This document shows positions 1 to 8,220 of a stretch of DNA of 64,000 bases, piece by piece (position 1 is the stretch's first letter; the number at the start of each line of letters is the position of its first letter). Made by a program: the position numbers and the translations under genes. The notes beneath the pieces are model-generated. The model saw only the letters and a program-made list of their open reading frames with translations. It did no database searches and was not told the DNA's origin. Source of the DNA: DATEOR01 sp963841425 (lineage in GTDB: Bacteria > Actinomycetota > Thermoleophilia > Gaiellales > Gaiellaceae); the NCBI GenBank assembly GCA_963841425.1, contig CAWJCL010000002.1, positions 1,054,001 to 1,118,000 on the forward strand, written 5' to 3'.

Positions 1-204
1 CTCCTCCGCGCTGTCGACGACGACCGCCGCCGGCTGCAGGAGCCGCAGGAAGTCGGCCGTGTCGCCTTGCCCTGCGGGAAACGCGCGCACCTCGGCGATT
101 CCCTCGAGCGCTCCTTCAACCGCTTCGGCGAGGAGCGGGTAGCTCGAGACGACCGCCACGAGCGGGATTGCCAGTTCCGCCGCCGTGCGAGCCTCGGCGT
201 TCAC
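1..204 (-). CDS. Receiver-like regulator, N-terminal fragment (cut by window edge)
   Basis: The open frame starts at a GTG (204-202) that overlaps the TGA of the upstream response regulator in a GTGA junction and runs off the left edge after 68 codons. The visible part has an alternating hydrophobic beta strand (IPLVAVVSSYPLLAEAV) followed by an amphipathic helix and a second strand ending VVVDS, the layout of a CheY-like receiver or another Rossmann-type regulatory domain. Translational coupling to the LuxR-type regulator suggests a paired regulatory protein. Output domain and exact family cannot be seen. Confidence 0.6.
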   Translation of the reverse strand, partial: MNAEARTAAELAIPLVAVVSSYPLLAEAVEGALEGIAEVRAFPAGQGDTADFLRLLQPAAVVVDSAEE

Positions 205-872
205 GCCGTCCGCTCCATCTCGAAGACCCCGGACGACTCGAAGGCCGACCGGTAGAAGAGCCCGGCCGCCCTTCGGGAGGGAAGGTCGAGCTTGTGGAGG
301 ATGTTCTGCATGTGGCGCTTGACCGTGAACTCGGAGATCGAGAGCGCCTGCGCGATCTGCCGGTTGCGCGCGCCCCTCGCGACGAGTGCGAGGACTTCGC
401 GCTCGCGCGTGGAGAGGGTGACCGCGCGCTCGCGGGCCCGGTCGCGCTCCTCGAGCCCGTGCACCGCATCGATCATGAGCGTGGCGAGGCCGCGCGAGAG
501 CGGCGCCTCCCCGAGGACGACGCCGCGGAGCGAACGGATGAGCCCCGCCGGCGAGATCTCCTTGGGCAGGAATCCTTTGGCGCCCGCCGTGACCGCGGCG
601 AGCACCGCGTCACTCGACGCCTCGAAGCCCCAGACGATCATGCGCGTCTCGTAGAGCGGCGCGAGGCCCGCAATGGCCGCGACGCCGCCCGAGGGCGGGA
701 GCTCGAGGTCGATCAGCGCGATATCCGGCTGCCGCTCCTCGAGCGTCTGCGTGAGCACGGGAAGCGTGGCCGCCTCGAAGACCTCGAAGTCGCTCTCGCG
801 TCCGAGCAGATGTCTGACACCGGCCCTGAAGATCGGTCCAGCGTCGGCAACGACGATGCTTGTTCGCCTCAT
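201..872 (-). CDS. NarL/FixJ-type response regulator with LuxR HTH, degenerate receiver
   Basis: A 223-residue protein with a receiver domain at about 5-120 and a LuxR-type helix-turn-helix at about 147-205 (LSTREREVLALVARGARNRQ then IAQALSISEFTVKRH). The phosphoacceptor candidate is D55 in ALIDLELP and the conserved Lys lies in GAKGFLPKE. The acidic pocket is incomplete: the usual paired Asp near residue 10 reads ADAG, and the usual Thr/Ser after the fourth strand is replaced in IVWGFEA. It may therefore work by atypical or phosphorylation-independent signalling. No histidine kinase is visible. It is coupled to the fragment on its left. Confidence 0.9.
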   Translation of the reverse strand: MRRTSIVVADAGPIFRAGVRHLLGRESDFEVFEAATLPVLTQTLEERQPDIALIDLELPPSGGVAAIAGLAPLYETRMIVWGFEASSDAVLAAVTAGAKGFLPKEISPAGLIRSLRGVVLGEAPLSRGLATLMIDAVHGLEERDRARERAVTLSTREREVLALVARGARNRQIAQALSISEFTVKRHMQNILHKLDLPSRRAAGLFYRSAFESSGVFEMERTA

Positions 873-1130
873 CGAGCCGGCCGCTCCCGTTCGGCCGTGC
901 CCGCGGCAGCCGCAACCTTCACGCCGCTCCTCTCCCTACCCTTGTGTTGACGCCAGTCCCAGTGGTGCTTTTCCTTCGGAAGAACCATCCAGAGGTCTCC
1001 CGGCCTCGCTAGCGGATGGTACTCCCGGTGGAGAACATGACTCTAAACCAATTTCTGCAGGCTTTCAACCCGTCTCGGAACCAGTGGGCGTGGTGCTTTC
1101 ACGGCGGTGGCTCCTCGGGCCCGACCGCGG

Positions 1131-1136
1131 TATCAT
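1131..1136 (+). promoter_or_regulatory. Candidate -10 (TATCAT) for the secreted protein at 1146
   Basis: TATCAT ends 9 bases before the GTG at 1146 and no Shine-Dalgarno lies between them, which fits a leaderless or very short-leader transcript. No convincing -35 is seen. The rest of 873-1145 shows no supported gene. Confidence 0.35.
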
Positions 1137-1145
1137 GTGCAGCTC

Positions 1146-1634
1146 GTGGTTGGGGGAAGGTTTCTGCGGCTGATCGGGGGAGCGGGTCTTCTCGCGTCCG
1201 CGTGCGTGCTCGTCTTCGCGCCGGCCGCCGTCGCCGCCGGGTCGCCGCAGGACAGCGGCGTCTACGACCAGTACACGGAGCAGATCCCGACGGCGGGCGG
1301 CCAGCACCACAGCGGCGGGACGGGCGGTCCCGGCTCCGGCGGCCCGTCGACCCCTGGCCCGACCGGAAGCGTCGTCCTCCCCTCGAACCTGAACCAGGAC
1401 GGCGGCAAGGACGCGAAGACGCTTCGCGAGATCGCCACGTCGCCGCGCTTCGGTGCGCCGACGCCCCACGGATCGCTGCCGGCGAGCTCGGCGAGCTCGC
1501 CCGCAAGCCTCTCCGCCGCGGTCGGCGCGGTCACGGACGGAAGCGACGGCCGCATGGTCGGCCTCTTCGTCGCCCTGCTCGCGGTGACCGCAGTCTCGCT
1601 GGGATTCGCCGCGGCTCGCCGCCGAGCCATCTAG
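1146..1634 (+). CDS. Small secreted, C-terminally membrane-anchored protein of unknown function
   Basis: About 162 residues. The N-terminus is a signal peptide or anchor (GRFLRLIGGAGLLASACVLV then FAPAAVAA). It is followed by a Gly/Pro/Ser-rich low-complexity segment (TGGPGSGGPSTPGPTG), a short polar region, and a final hydrophobic helix (LFVALLAVTAVSLGFAA) capped by RRR. No LPxTG motif or catalytic motif is visible. GTG 1146 is preferred because it places the signal peptide correctly and lies just after a TATCAT element; GTG 1107 and 1137 are in-frame alternatives. It looks like a surface spacer protein; the function is unknown. Confidence 0.65.
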   Translation: MVGGRFLRLIGGAGLLASACVLVFAPAAVAAGSPQDSGVYDQYTEQIPTAGGQHHSGGTGGPGSGGPSTPGPTGSVVLPSNLNQDGGKDAKTLREIATSPRFGAPTPHGSLPASSASSPASLSAAVGAVTDGSDGRMVGLFVALLAVTAVSLGFAAARRRAI

Positions 1635-1666
1635 CCGGCGGGGGCGAGTACAGCTAACGCGGGGCG

Positions 1667-1682
1667 AGCTCCTTCGGGAGCT
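1667..1682. terminator. UUCG-tetraloop hairpin between convergent genes
   Basis: AGCTCC-TTCG-GGAGCT forms a 6-bp stem with a C(UUCG)G loop, followed by TTAG. It lies in the 134-base gap between the convergent genes ending at 1634 and 1769 and could act in both directions. Confidence 0.5.
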
Positions 1683-1768
1683 TTAGACGTCGTCGCGGAC
1701 GGGCACGACATCGGTCCGTCCCGCGGGTCGTGCCGGCACCGCCCGTGTCGAGCGGCCGATGTGTTCCG

Positions 1769-2707
1769 TCAGCGAAGGTCTTTGTTGGATTCCATGTCGA
1801 ACCACATGGCGAAGAGCAAGAGCTGGAGCCCCGAGATGACGAGCAGGGCAACGAGGACGATCGAGGCACTCGTGATCGGGTTTCCCGCGATGCGGAGCCC
1901 GACTTCGAGCCAGCCGAGCACGAAGCCCGCGCCGAAGAGCAGCATCCCCAGCGAGTAGAACAGGACGAGGGGATGGAAGTCGCGGATGATGTACTTCTCC
2001 TTCATCCGCCAGAAGAAGCCCTTCGTCAGAAGCCAGGAGATCTTCGGGACGACGTGGCGCAGCCGGATGCCGCTTCGCTCGCCGACGCCGTAGATGGGAC
2101 GCGAGGGGTAGTCGCGCACGCGGCGGTTCCAGATGTTCAGGTGGACGAGCAGGTCGTTGGGGAAGCCGTAGCGCTTGTAGATACGGTCGAGGTCGAGCAG
2201 CTTCAACGTCTCGAGGTTCATCGCGGTGTAGCCGGACTGCGAGTCGGCGACGTGCCAGTAGCCGGAGGCGATCTTCGTCAGGAAGGAGAGCACCGCGTTC
2301 CCGAGGTAGCGCGTGCGCGGGATGAGCTCCCACGCCTGGCCGGTGAAGAGCCGATTCGCCTTGGCGTAGTCGACCTGGTCGGAAACGATGCCCTGGACGA
2401 GCGCCTCCAGGTCGTCGGGATCCATCTGCCCGTCGGCTGCCATGACCGCGGTGACGTCCACCTCCTCGGCGATCGCGCGCTTGTAGCCCGTGACGATCGC
2501 CGCTCCGACACCCTGGTTCTCACCGTGTTCGACCAGGTCGACGCGCGGATCCGCGCTCTTCACCTTCTCGACCGTGGCATCGGTGGAGGCATCGTCGACC
2601 ACGATGATCCGGTCGACGAAGGCAGGGATCGTCGAGACCGTGGAGGCGATGAGCGCCTCCTCGTTGTATGCGGGCACGACAACGGCGACGCTCTTCCCGT
2701 CGTACAT
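1769..2707 (-). CDS. GT2 glycosyltransferase, dolichyl-phosphate-sugar synthase-like
   Basis: A 312-residue GT-A fold enzyme. Nucleotide-sugar motifs are PAYNEE (12-17), VVDDAS (36-41) and ADGQMDPDD (91-99), and two transmembrane helices lie near the C-terminus (around 250-300). This is the architecture of polyprenyl-phosphate mannose/glucose synthases that charge a lipid carrier at the inner membrane face. ATG 2707 gives the usual short N-terminus; the frame stays open much further upstream but has no family features there. It lies downstream of a large membrane protein that may use the lipid-linked sugar. The exact sugar is unknown. Confidence 0.9.
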   Translation of the reverse strand: MYDGKSVAVVVPAYNEEALIASTVSTIPAFVDRIIVVDDASTDATVEKVKSADPRVDLVEHGENQGVGAAIVTGYKRAIAEEVDVTAVMAADGQMDPDDLEALVQGIVSDQVDYAKANRLFTGQAWELIPRTRYLGNAVLSFLTKIASGYWHVADSQSGYTAMNLETLKLLDLDRIYKRYGFPNDLLVHLNIWNRRVRDYPSRPIYGVGERSGIRLRHVVPKISWLLTKGFFWRMKEKYIIRDFHPLVLFYSLGMLLFGAGFVLGWLEVGLRIAGNPITSASIVLVALLVISGLQLLLFAMWFDMESNKDLR

Positions 2708-2714
2708 CGCGCCG

Positions 2715-2720
2715 ACTCTA
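2715..2720 (-). promoter_or_regulatory. Candidate leaderless -10 (TAGAGT) for GT2 at 2707
   Basis: On the minus strand TAGAGT is separated by 7 bases from the ATG at 2707, with no Shine-Dalgarno. It fits an actinobacterial TANNNT -10 with transcription starting at or near the start codon. Confidence 0.4.
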
Positions 2721-2733
2721 GCTCGCGGATCGG

Positions 2734-4860
2734 TCAGGACCTGACGTCGTACAGGGCGAAACGGCCGTCTTCGTACACGACGGGAAAGCGGTCGAGGAAG
2801 TGCTGCGGGTGACTCCGCTCCTTGTTGACGAGCACCCAGTCCGCACCCCAGCGCTCGAGGATCGCCTCGCGCTCGGAGTCTGGAATGCCCGTGTCCCAGA
2901 AGAAATGGCGGGTGTCCCGGGCGCGCGCGAAGACGTGGTTCGCGTGCACCTCCGCGACGTGGCCGGGCGACGACGTGTTCACGTAGACGGGCGCATAGGC
3001 CACGAGCCTGTACGCCGTCATCCGGTCGGAGAAAACGACCTCGCCGGCTGAGACATCGGCACGCACGGCGTCCAGGGCCCCCGGGGTGAGGAAGGCGTCC
3101 GGCTGCGCCTTCTCCACGCGGTTGAGGCCGGCGGCGGCGACCGGAAGGACGAAGGCGACGGCGGCAGCGAGCGCCCAGCGCCCGGGGTCGGGCCCCCAGA
3201 GCGGGCGCCACGCGCCGAAAAGAAGCGCCGCGAGACCGCCGACGATCGCGAGCCACACCGCCCAGCTCGGGCCGCCGTCGCCGTAGACCCAGGTGAACTC
3301 TCCCGGGTAGAGGAGGACGAGCCCCACGCCGACCACGCCCGCGATGGCGATCCCCCACGCCCGCAAACGCGAGAGCGCGATGCAGGCTCCCACCACCGCG
3401 ACGGGGACCGGCAGAAACTCCGGCAGCCGGCGCGCCTGCGAGATCGAGAAGACGTCCGCGATGATCGTGAAGAAGGGCGGCACGAGCACGGCGACGAGAA
3501 CCGCGACGGAGCCGCCGAGGACGAGAGCGGCCCAGAGCCTTCGCGCGGCGAAGGCGGCGAGCGGGATTGCGATCAGCCCGGCCACGACCACCGGGCCCGC
3601 CCGCGCGATCGCGTCCGGCGACATGCCGAACCACGGCCCGAGGTTCGTCACGAAGCTCCCGTAGTTCGCGAGCTCCTGGTCACGGAGCGACGTCGAGGGC
3701 GTGACCGAGCTCGAGCTCCTGATCACCGGATAGAAGAGGACGAGGAAGAACACGAGAGGCGCGGTGACCGTGCCGAGAACGATCGTCGCCCGCATGAGCA
3801 GCGGCTCCCACGCGCGCACGAGCACGAGCCGCGCGAGCAGGAAGCCGAGGAGCAGCATGGCGACGAACGGCGTGTAGGACGGGTGGACGAGCGTCAGGCC
3901 CATGCTCGCCGCGCCGAGGGAGAGAAGGACGATGCCTCCGCCGTCTCGGAGAAACGCGAAGGCGAGCGCGACCACCGCTGGGACGAGGAGCAGGTGGCTG
4001 GCCGCCTGCGGCTGCGTCATGGTCTCGAAGAAACCGGTGCCGGCGAGGTTGTCCCCCCTGCGCGCGAGCCCGACGTTGGCCATCTGCACGGCCGCGAGCG
4101 CGACGCCTCCGTAGGGTGAGCGGAAAATCGTGTTGCCCGCCGCGTACGCGAGCAGGAGAGCCAGCGGGACGAGGATCGCCGGCAGGTAGAGGAGCACGTC
4201 CGTCACGTCGACTCCGGCAAGGCGCGCGACGAGCGCGTCGACTGCGTGCCAGAGCGGGAAGGCGTAGCCCGGGTGGAGGCCGCCGTCCTTGAACTCGTCC
4301 ACGCTCGAGAGGCCGCTCAGCACGTCGAGCTCCGCGAGTTTCCGGGCCCGGCCGAGATGGAAGAAGCCGTCGCCGTTGACCGGTCCCGCGGCCCACCAGA
4401 CGACGGCGGCGAAGAGCACGCCGGAGGCGAAGACGGCGGTGAGCGCGCGCCGTTCCCCCGGCTCGACCGGGCGCACCCCGTTCCGCAAGGCGGCGGGCAC
4501 GGCGACGACCACGCTCACCGAGCCGATCACGATTCCCATGAGGAGAATCGAGCCGCCGGCCGCGAAGACGAACGCGAGCCCGAAGGCGTCGACGGCGAGG
4601 CTGAGCGCGAACGAGCCCGCGAGCGCGACCCCCGGCGACGCGGGCCAGCCGATCGCGCGGAGGAGGAGCGCCCCTGGGACGAGGAGCACGCACGCCGCTG
4701 CCGAGGCGAGGCGAAGCGCGAGCCCGGGGCCGGTCGTGGGCAGGAGGTGGGCGAGAAAAAGAAGTGCGGGCGCGAGCGCGACGAAGCCGACGAACCGTCC
4801 ACGCGTCCGGAGCGCGAGCGGAGCCGTCAGGGAAGCTACCCAGCCGCTTCTTCCCTCCAC
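2734..4860 (-). CDS. Large polytopic membrane protein, GT-C-like (paralogue of 23617-25776)
   Basis: 708 residues with roughly a dozen hydrophobic helices. After the first helices a hydrophilic loop carries NGDGFFH (162-168) and then GLHPGYAFPLWH (194-205); an acidic loop in this position is typical of GT-C lipid-phosphosugar-dependent glycosyltransferases. The C-terminal soluble stretch ends WVLVNKERSHPQHF then VVYEDGRFALYDV. The loop motif and C-terminus are shared with the protein ending at 25776, so the two are paralogues. A flippase-like protein lies just upstream and a lipid-phosphosugar synthase-like GT2 just downstream, which supports a role in extracytoplasmic sugar transfer. The family assignment is by architecture only. 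Confidence 0.75.
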   Translation of the reverse strand: MEGRSGWVASLTAPLALRTRGRFVGFVALAPALLFLAHLLPTTGPGLALRLASAAACVLLVPGALLLRAIGWPASPGVALAGSFALSLAVDAFGLAFVFAAGGSILLMGIVIGSVSVVVAVPAALRNGVRPVEPGERRALTAVFASGVLFAAVVWWAAGPVNGDGFFHLGRARKLAELDVLSGLSSVDEFKDGGLHPGYAFPLWHAVDALVARLAGVDVTDVLLYLPAILVPLALLLAYAAGNTIFRSPYGGVALAAVQMANVGLARRGDNLAGTGFFETMTQPQAASHLLLVPAVVALAFAFLRDGGGIVLLSLGAASMGLTLVHPSYTPFVAMLLLGFLLARLVLVRAWEPLLMRATIVLGTVTAPLVFFLVLFYPVIRSSSSVTPSTSLRDQELANYGSFVTNLGPWFGMSPDAIARAGPVVVAGLIAIPLAAFAARRLWAALVLGGSVAVLVAVLVPPFFTIIADVFSISQARRLPEFLPVPVAVVGACIALSRLRAWGIAIAGVVGVGLVLLYPGEFTWVYGDGGPSWAVWLAIVGGLAALLFGAWRPLWGPDPGRWALAAAVAFVLPVAAAGLNRVEKAQPDAFLTPGALDAVRADVSAGEVVFSDRMTAYRLVAYAPVYVNTSSPGHVAEVHANHVFARARDTRHFFWDTGIPDSEREAILERWGADWVLVNKERSHPQHFLDRFPVVYEDGRFALYDVRS

Positions 4861-4866
4861 GGCCCG

Positions 4867-4872
4867 ATTCTA
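4867..4872 (-). promoter_or_regulatory. Candidate leaderless -10 (TAGAAT) for the GT-C-like gene
   Basis: TAGAAT on the minus strand ends 6 bases before GTG 4860, again without a Shine-Dalgarno. Confidence 0.4.
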
Positions 4873-4926
4873 GGGCCAGGAGCCCGGTGCAGACTGGAGA
4901 CGTGAGCCCCAACCTGCACCAGGCTC

Positions 4927-5892
4927 CTATCCCTCACGGGGCCGCACGACCGCAGGGCGCAAGCTGTCCCAGATCATGATCGCGCCGCCCGGGATCGAGG
5001 CGGCGACGGTGATCGCGTAGAAGAGGAAGCCCGTGGCGAACGCAGCGTCGGCGTCCACTCCGAAGCGCCCGAGAAAGGCGATGAAGAACGCCTCGCGCAC
5101 GCCGAGCCCGTTGATCGTGAACGGGATGAGCATGACGAGGAAGAGGAGCGGGCCCATGATGATGTAGACGAGCGGGGAGACGTCGATCCCAACCGCTTCG
5201 CCGCAGAGCCAGATCGACAGGATGCGGACGAACTGGAAGACGACGGTCGCGCCGAGGACGAGGAGGAGCGCGCGCGGCTGCGCGCGGTAGCCGTGCAGCG
5301 CCTCCCAGAGGCTACGGAACCCGCGCGCGAGGGCCCGCGTGCCGCCCCGCTCCTGCAGCCAGGCATTCGTCCGCCGCGAGAACATGAGGGCGAGCGCGAC
5401 GGCGAGCGCCACGGACAGCGCGATCTCGAGGATCAGGATCTCCTGGATGTTGTTGTAGCGCCCGATCGCGAGCACGAGACCGATCGCGACGAGGACGAGC
5501 GTCCCCGCGGAGCCGACGACGCGCTCCATGAGGACGGCGCCCGCGACCTCCGCCTTCGCATCGGGCCTGCGGCGCGCGTGCGCGGCGATGCGCACGGTGT
5601 CTCCTCCGATGGACGTGGGCAACACCTGCCCGGCCGCATAGCCGACGAAGTAGAGCTTCGTCAGCCAGGAGAGTGGCTCGTGGATGCCCTTCGAGGCCAG
5701 GAGCGCCTTCCAGCGCCAGGCCATCCCCACGGTCGTCACGAGGAAGATCACGTACGAGGCGAGCAGGTACCAGCCGTTGCTCGACCCGATCAGGTCGATC
5801 GTCGCCCCGAGGTTGATCTGCCAGATCAGGTAGGCGAGGACGCCCGCGCTGACGAGCACCTGCAGAGCGATGCGAACCCGCCGGCTGATCAA
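4927..5892 (-). CDS. Lysylphosphatidylglycerol synthase TM region/flippase-like protein (UPF0104)
   Basis: 321 residues, about eight transmembrane helices, matching the membrane half of MprF-type proteins without a catalytic domain. Family-like features are the early segment VGYAAGQVLPTSIGGDTVR and the late INGLGVREAF motif. Such stand-alone proteins often occur in glycan clusters, where they are thought to move or gate lipid-linked intermediates. The start is placed at TTG 5892 because AGGGG stands just upstream and translation further upstream would run through the aminotransferase stop. A paralogue lies at 25757-26713. Confidence 0.85.
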   Translation of the reverse strand: MISRRVRIALQVLVSAGVLAYLIWQINLGATIDLIGSSNGWYLLASYVIFLVTTVGMAWRWKALLASKGIHEPLSWLTKLYFVGYAAGQVLPTSIGGDTVRIAAHARRRPDAKAEVAGAVLMERVVGSAGTLVLVAIGLVLAIGRYNNIQEILILEIALSVALAVALALMFSRRTNAWLQERGGTRALARGFRSLWEALHGYRAQPRALLLVLGATVVFQFVRILSIWLCGEAVGIDVSPLVYIIMGPLLFLVMLIPFTINGLGVREAFFIAFLGRFGVDADAAFATGFLFYAITVAASIPGGAIMIWDSLRPAVVRPREG

Positions 5893-5906
5893 TGCCCCTC
5901 CAGGCC

Positions 5907-7040
5907 TCAGGTGGTGAAGCGGGTGTGGACACGGCGCAGTGCGTCCACCGCGTCCGCGATGTCCTCGTCCGAGTGCGCCGGCGAAAGCGGAAGGGAAAGC
6001 ACTTCGCGGCCGGCCCGCTCCGCGACGGGAAGGGGCGGCTGGTCGGGGAAGCGCTCGCGGTAGTACGTCAGCGTGTGCACCGGGAGGAAATGGATGCTCG
6101 TGCCGACGTTTTCCTCGGCGAGCGCGCTCTGGTAGGCGTCCCGGTCGGCGCCCGCGTCCTCGGGGTCGATGCGGACGATGTAGAGATGGAGCGCGTGCCG
6201 GTCGCGGGGGTCGCGCACGAGCGGCGCGATCCCGGGCAAATCGGCCACGGCGGCGTCGTAGGCCTCGACGTGGCGGCGGCGGATCTCGGCGTGCGCGTCG
6301 ATCTTGTCGAGCTGGCAGAGGGCGATCGCAGCGAGGACGTCGGAGAGGTTCGCCTTGAACCCGGCGGTGCGGACGTCGTAGAGCGAGCCGTGGCTGCGGC
6401 GCATCAGGCGGAGCTCCCGCACCTCGTCGGCGAGCGTGTCGTCGTCGGTCGTGATCGCGCCGCCCTCGCCCGCGGCGACGTTCTTCGTCGCGTAGAGGGA
6501 GAGGCACGTCGCGCGCGCGATCGAGCCGATCCGCCGGCCGCGGTAGCGCGCCTCGACAGCATGGGCCGCGTCCTCGACGACCGGAAGCCCGAGGGCGAGG
6601 AGCGGGTCGAGGTCGGCCGGCTGGCCCGCGAGGTCGACGGGCAGAATCGCCTTCGTCCGCTTCGTCACCGCCGCGGCCGCGAGCTCCGGATCGATGTTCA
6701 GGTCGGAGTTGCGCACGTCGACGAACACCGGCGTCGCCCCCGTGTGGACGACGACGTTGGCCGTGGCGGGCCAGGTGATCGGCGTCGTGATCACCTCGTC
6801 ACCGGGACCGAGGCCCAGGCCGACGAGAGAAAGGTGCATGGCGGCGGTGCCCGAGGCGACGGCCAGCGCATGGCGCGCGCCCGTCAGCTCGGCGAGCCGG
6901 CGCTCGAGCTCCTCGGCTCGCGGACCGCTCGTCAGCCAGCCGCTCTCGAGCGTCTCCGTGACCGCCGCGATCTCCTCCGGCCCGATGGCCGGGGGCTGGA
7001 AGGAGAGGAACGTCTTACGTTTGCTGGAGGACAGCTGCAT
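5907..7040 (-). CDS. DegT/DnrJ/EryC1 family PLP sugar aminotransferase
   Basis: 377 residues, full length for the family. The PLP Lys is K186 in SLYATKNV, the pyridine-nitrogen Asp is D157 in VVEDAAH, and the SGTAA phosphate-binding turn is near 63. These enzymes transaminate a nucleotide-linked keto-sugar, usually at C4 or C3. The adjacent dehydratase (8175-9179) would supply a 4-keto-6-deoxy substrate, so a LegB/LegC-like pair is likely. It overlaps the ATP-grasp gene by 26 bases, showing one transcript. Confidence 0.9.
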   Translation of the reverse strand: MQLSSSKRKTFLSFQPPAIGPEEIAAVTETLESGWLTSGPRAEELERRLAELTGARHALAVASGTAAMHLSLVGLGLGPGDEVITTPITWPATANVVVHTGATPVFVDVRNSDLNIDPELAAAAVTKRTKAILPVDLAGQPADLDPLLALGLPVVEDAAHAVEARYRGRRIGSIARATCLSLYATKNVAAGEGGAITTDDDTLADEVRELRLMRRSHGSLYDVRTAGFKANLSDVLAAIALCQLDKIDAHAEIRRRHVEAYDAAVADLPGIAPLVRDPRDRHALHLYIVRIDPEDAGADRDAYQSALAEENVGTSIHFLPVHTLTYYRERFPDQPPLPVAERAGREVLSLPLSPAHSDEDIADAVDALRRVHTRFTT

Positions 7041-8220
7041 CTTCGGTCTCGAAGCGTATTAAGTCGGCCGCGCGGTCGGCGTTCGCGAGGGCATCGTCCC
7101 GCGACCCGCCGGTGGCCAGGACGAACCCGGCGCGGTCGGCGCCGCGCAGGAAGGGGCCGAAGACGAAGCCCGGGCGACGGTAGACACGGGCGTCGACGAC
7201 TCCCTCGGCCGCGCGCGCCTCCTCGAGGCCCTCGAGCGCGACGAGCTCCCCCTCCGGCGGAACCAGAAAGTGGACACACGCGCCGCCCGACCGCGTGGGC
7301 TCGGACACGCGAACCGGCTCTCCGAGGGCGGCGCCGAGCGCGAGCTCGTTGGGGTCGATGCCGAGCGCCTCGCGGCAGACCTCTGCGTCGTGGCCTCCGC
7401 CGAGCCGTGCGGCGAGCTCCATCACCTTGGCCCCACCCTCGGCGAGCCTCACCTGGGTATAGGTCGGGCCGTTCTCGATTCCGAGAGCTTCCGCGGCCGT
7501 GCGGGCGACTTCGACGGCGTCGGTCACGTCATGCGCACTGGGCCACGCGTGCGCGAGAGCGACGCCGAAGGCCGGAGGCTCTGCCGTGAGGCGGTCGGTC
7601 ACGGTCAGCGGATGGAAGGCCCCGTCGGTCAGGAACGCGTTCACCGTCACCTCGGGCCCCTGGACGAGCTCCTCGACGAGCGCGCAGCCCGCGCGCGACT
7701 CGGCAACCGCGAGCTCGACCGCCGCCTCGAGCCCGGAGGCATCGCGCACGAGCGTCAGGCCCTTCTGCCCCTGGCGGTCGGGCGGCTTGACCACGCAGGG
7801 AACCGGCAGCCCTTCGGCCTCGGTTGCGAGCCTCCACCCCGGCTGGGGGACGCCGGCCTCGTCCAGCCGCTCGCGCTGGCGCTGCTTCGAGACCGCGAGC
7901 GACGCGGTCTCTGGAGAAAGCGGATGGGGAAGCCCGAAGCGCGAAGCCACGCGCGCGGCGATGGCGACGGGCCAGTCGATCCCCGGCGCGATGACGCCGT
8001 CGATCCCTTCCGCCTCGGCGAGCTTCCCGATCGCGGGCTCGTCCTCGGCCGACACGATCGCGCGCTTGTCCGCGTACTCGAAGCCGGGCGCCTGCGGATC
8101 GCGGTCGCAGGCGACGATGAAGAGCCCGCGATCGCGCGCTGCACGCAAGAGCCCGAGCTGCGCCGGGCCGGCCCCTAGGACGAGAAGACGGCGTTGTCTG
8201 TTCGAAGAGGAGATTCCCAC
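7015..8220 (-). CDS. ATP-grasp ligase, PurK/carbamoyl-phosphate synthase-like
   Basis: 401 residues. An N-terminal Rossmann pre-ATP-grasp segment (LLVLGAGPAQLGLLRAARD) is followed by the ATP-grasp core (VPCVVKPPDRQGQKGL; EELVQGPEVTVNAF) and a metal-binding end (KVMELAARLGGGHDAEV). The family joins a carboxylate to an amine or thiol using ATP. Lying between a 4-keto-sugar dehydratase and an aminotransferase, it may attach an amino acid or other acid to an amino sugar; that role is inference. ATG 8220 overlaps the dehydratase gene by 46 bases and no later in-frame start precedes the Rossmann motif. Confidence 0.85.
   Translation of the reverse strand: MGISSSNRQRRLLVLGAGPAQLGLLRAARDRGLFIVACDRDPQAPGFEYADKRAIVSAEDEPAIGKLAEAEGIDGVIAPGIDWPVAIAARVASRFGLPHPLSPETASLAVSKQRQRERLDEAGVPQPGWRLATEAEGLPVPCVVKPPDRQGQKGLTLVRDASGLEAAVELAVAESRAGCALVEELVQGPEVTVNAFLTDGAFHPLTVTDRLTAEPPAFGVALAHAWPSAHDVTDAVEVARTAAEALGIENGPTYTQVRLAEGGAKVMELAARLGGGHDAEVCREALGIDPNELALGAALGEPVRVSEPTRSGGACVHFLVPPEGELVALEGLEEARAAEGVVDARVYRRPGFVFGPFLRGADRAGFVLATGGSRDDALANADRAADLIRFETEDAAVLQQT

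Noticed and set aside
1683..2812. Long open frames antisense to GT2 and membrane protein genes (for example 1730-2812 plus strand)
   Set aside because: High GC keeps antisense frames open; the translations are Arg/Asp/Val-rich with no motif, while the opposite strand encodes clear families.
1769..3634. Extending the GT2 protein to a 621-codon fusion
   Set aside because: Only the part after ATG 2707 has GT2 motifs; the rest is the shadow of the membrane protein gene, and a TAGAGT box precedes ATG 2707.
4927..6507. Extending the flippase-like protein upstream through the aminotransferase gene
   Set aside because: The extra 200 codons overlap the aminotransferase in another frame and show no membrane character; TTG 5892 with AGGGG is sufficient.
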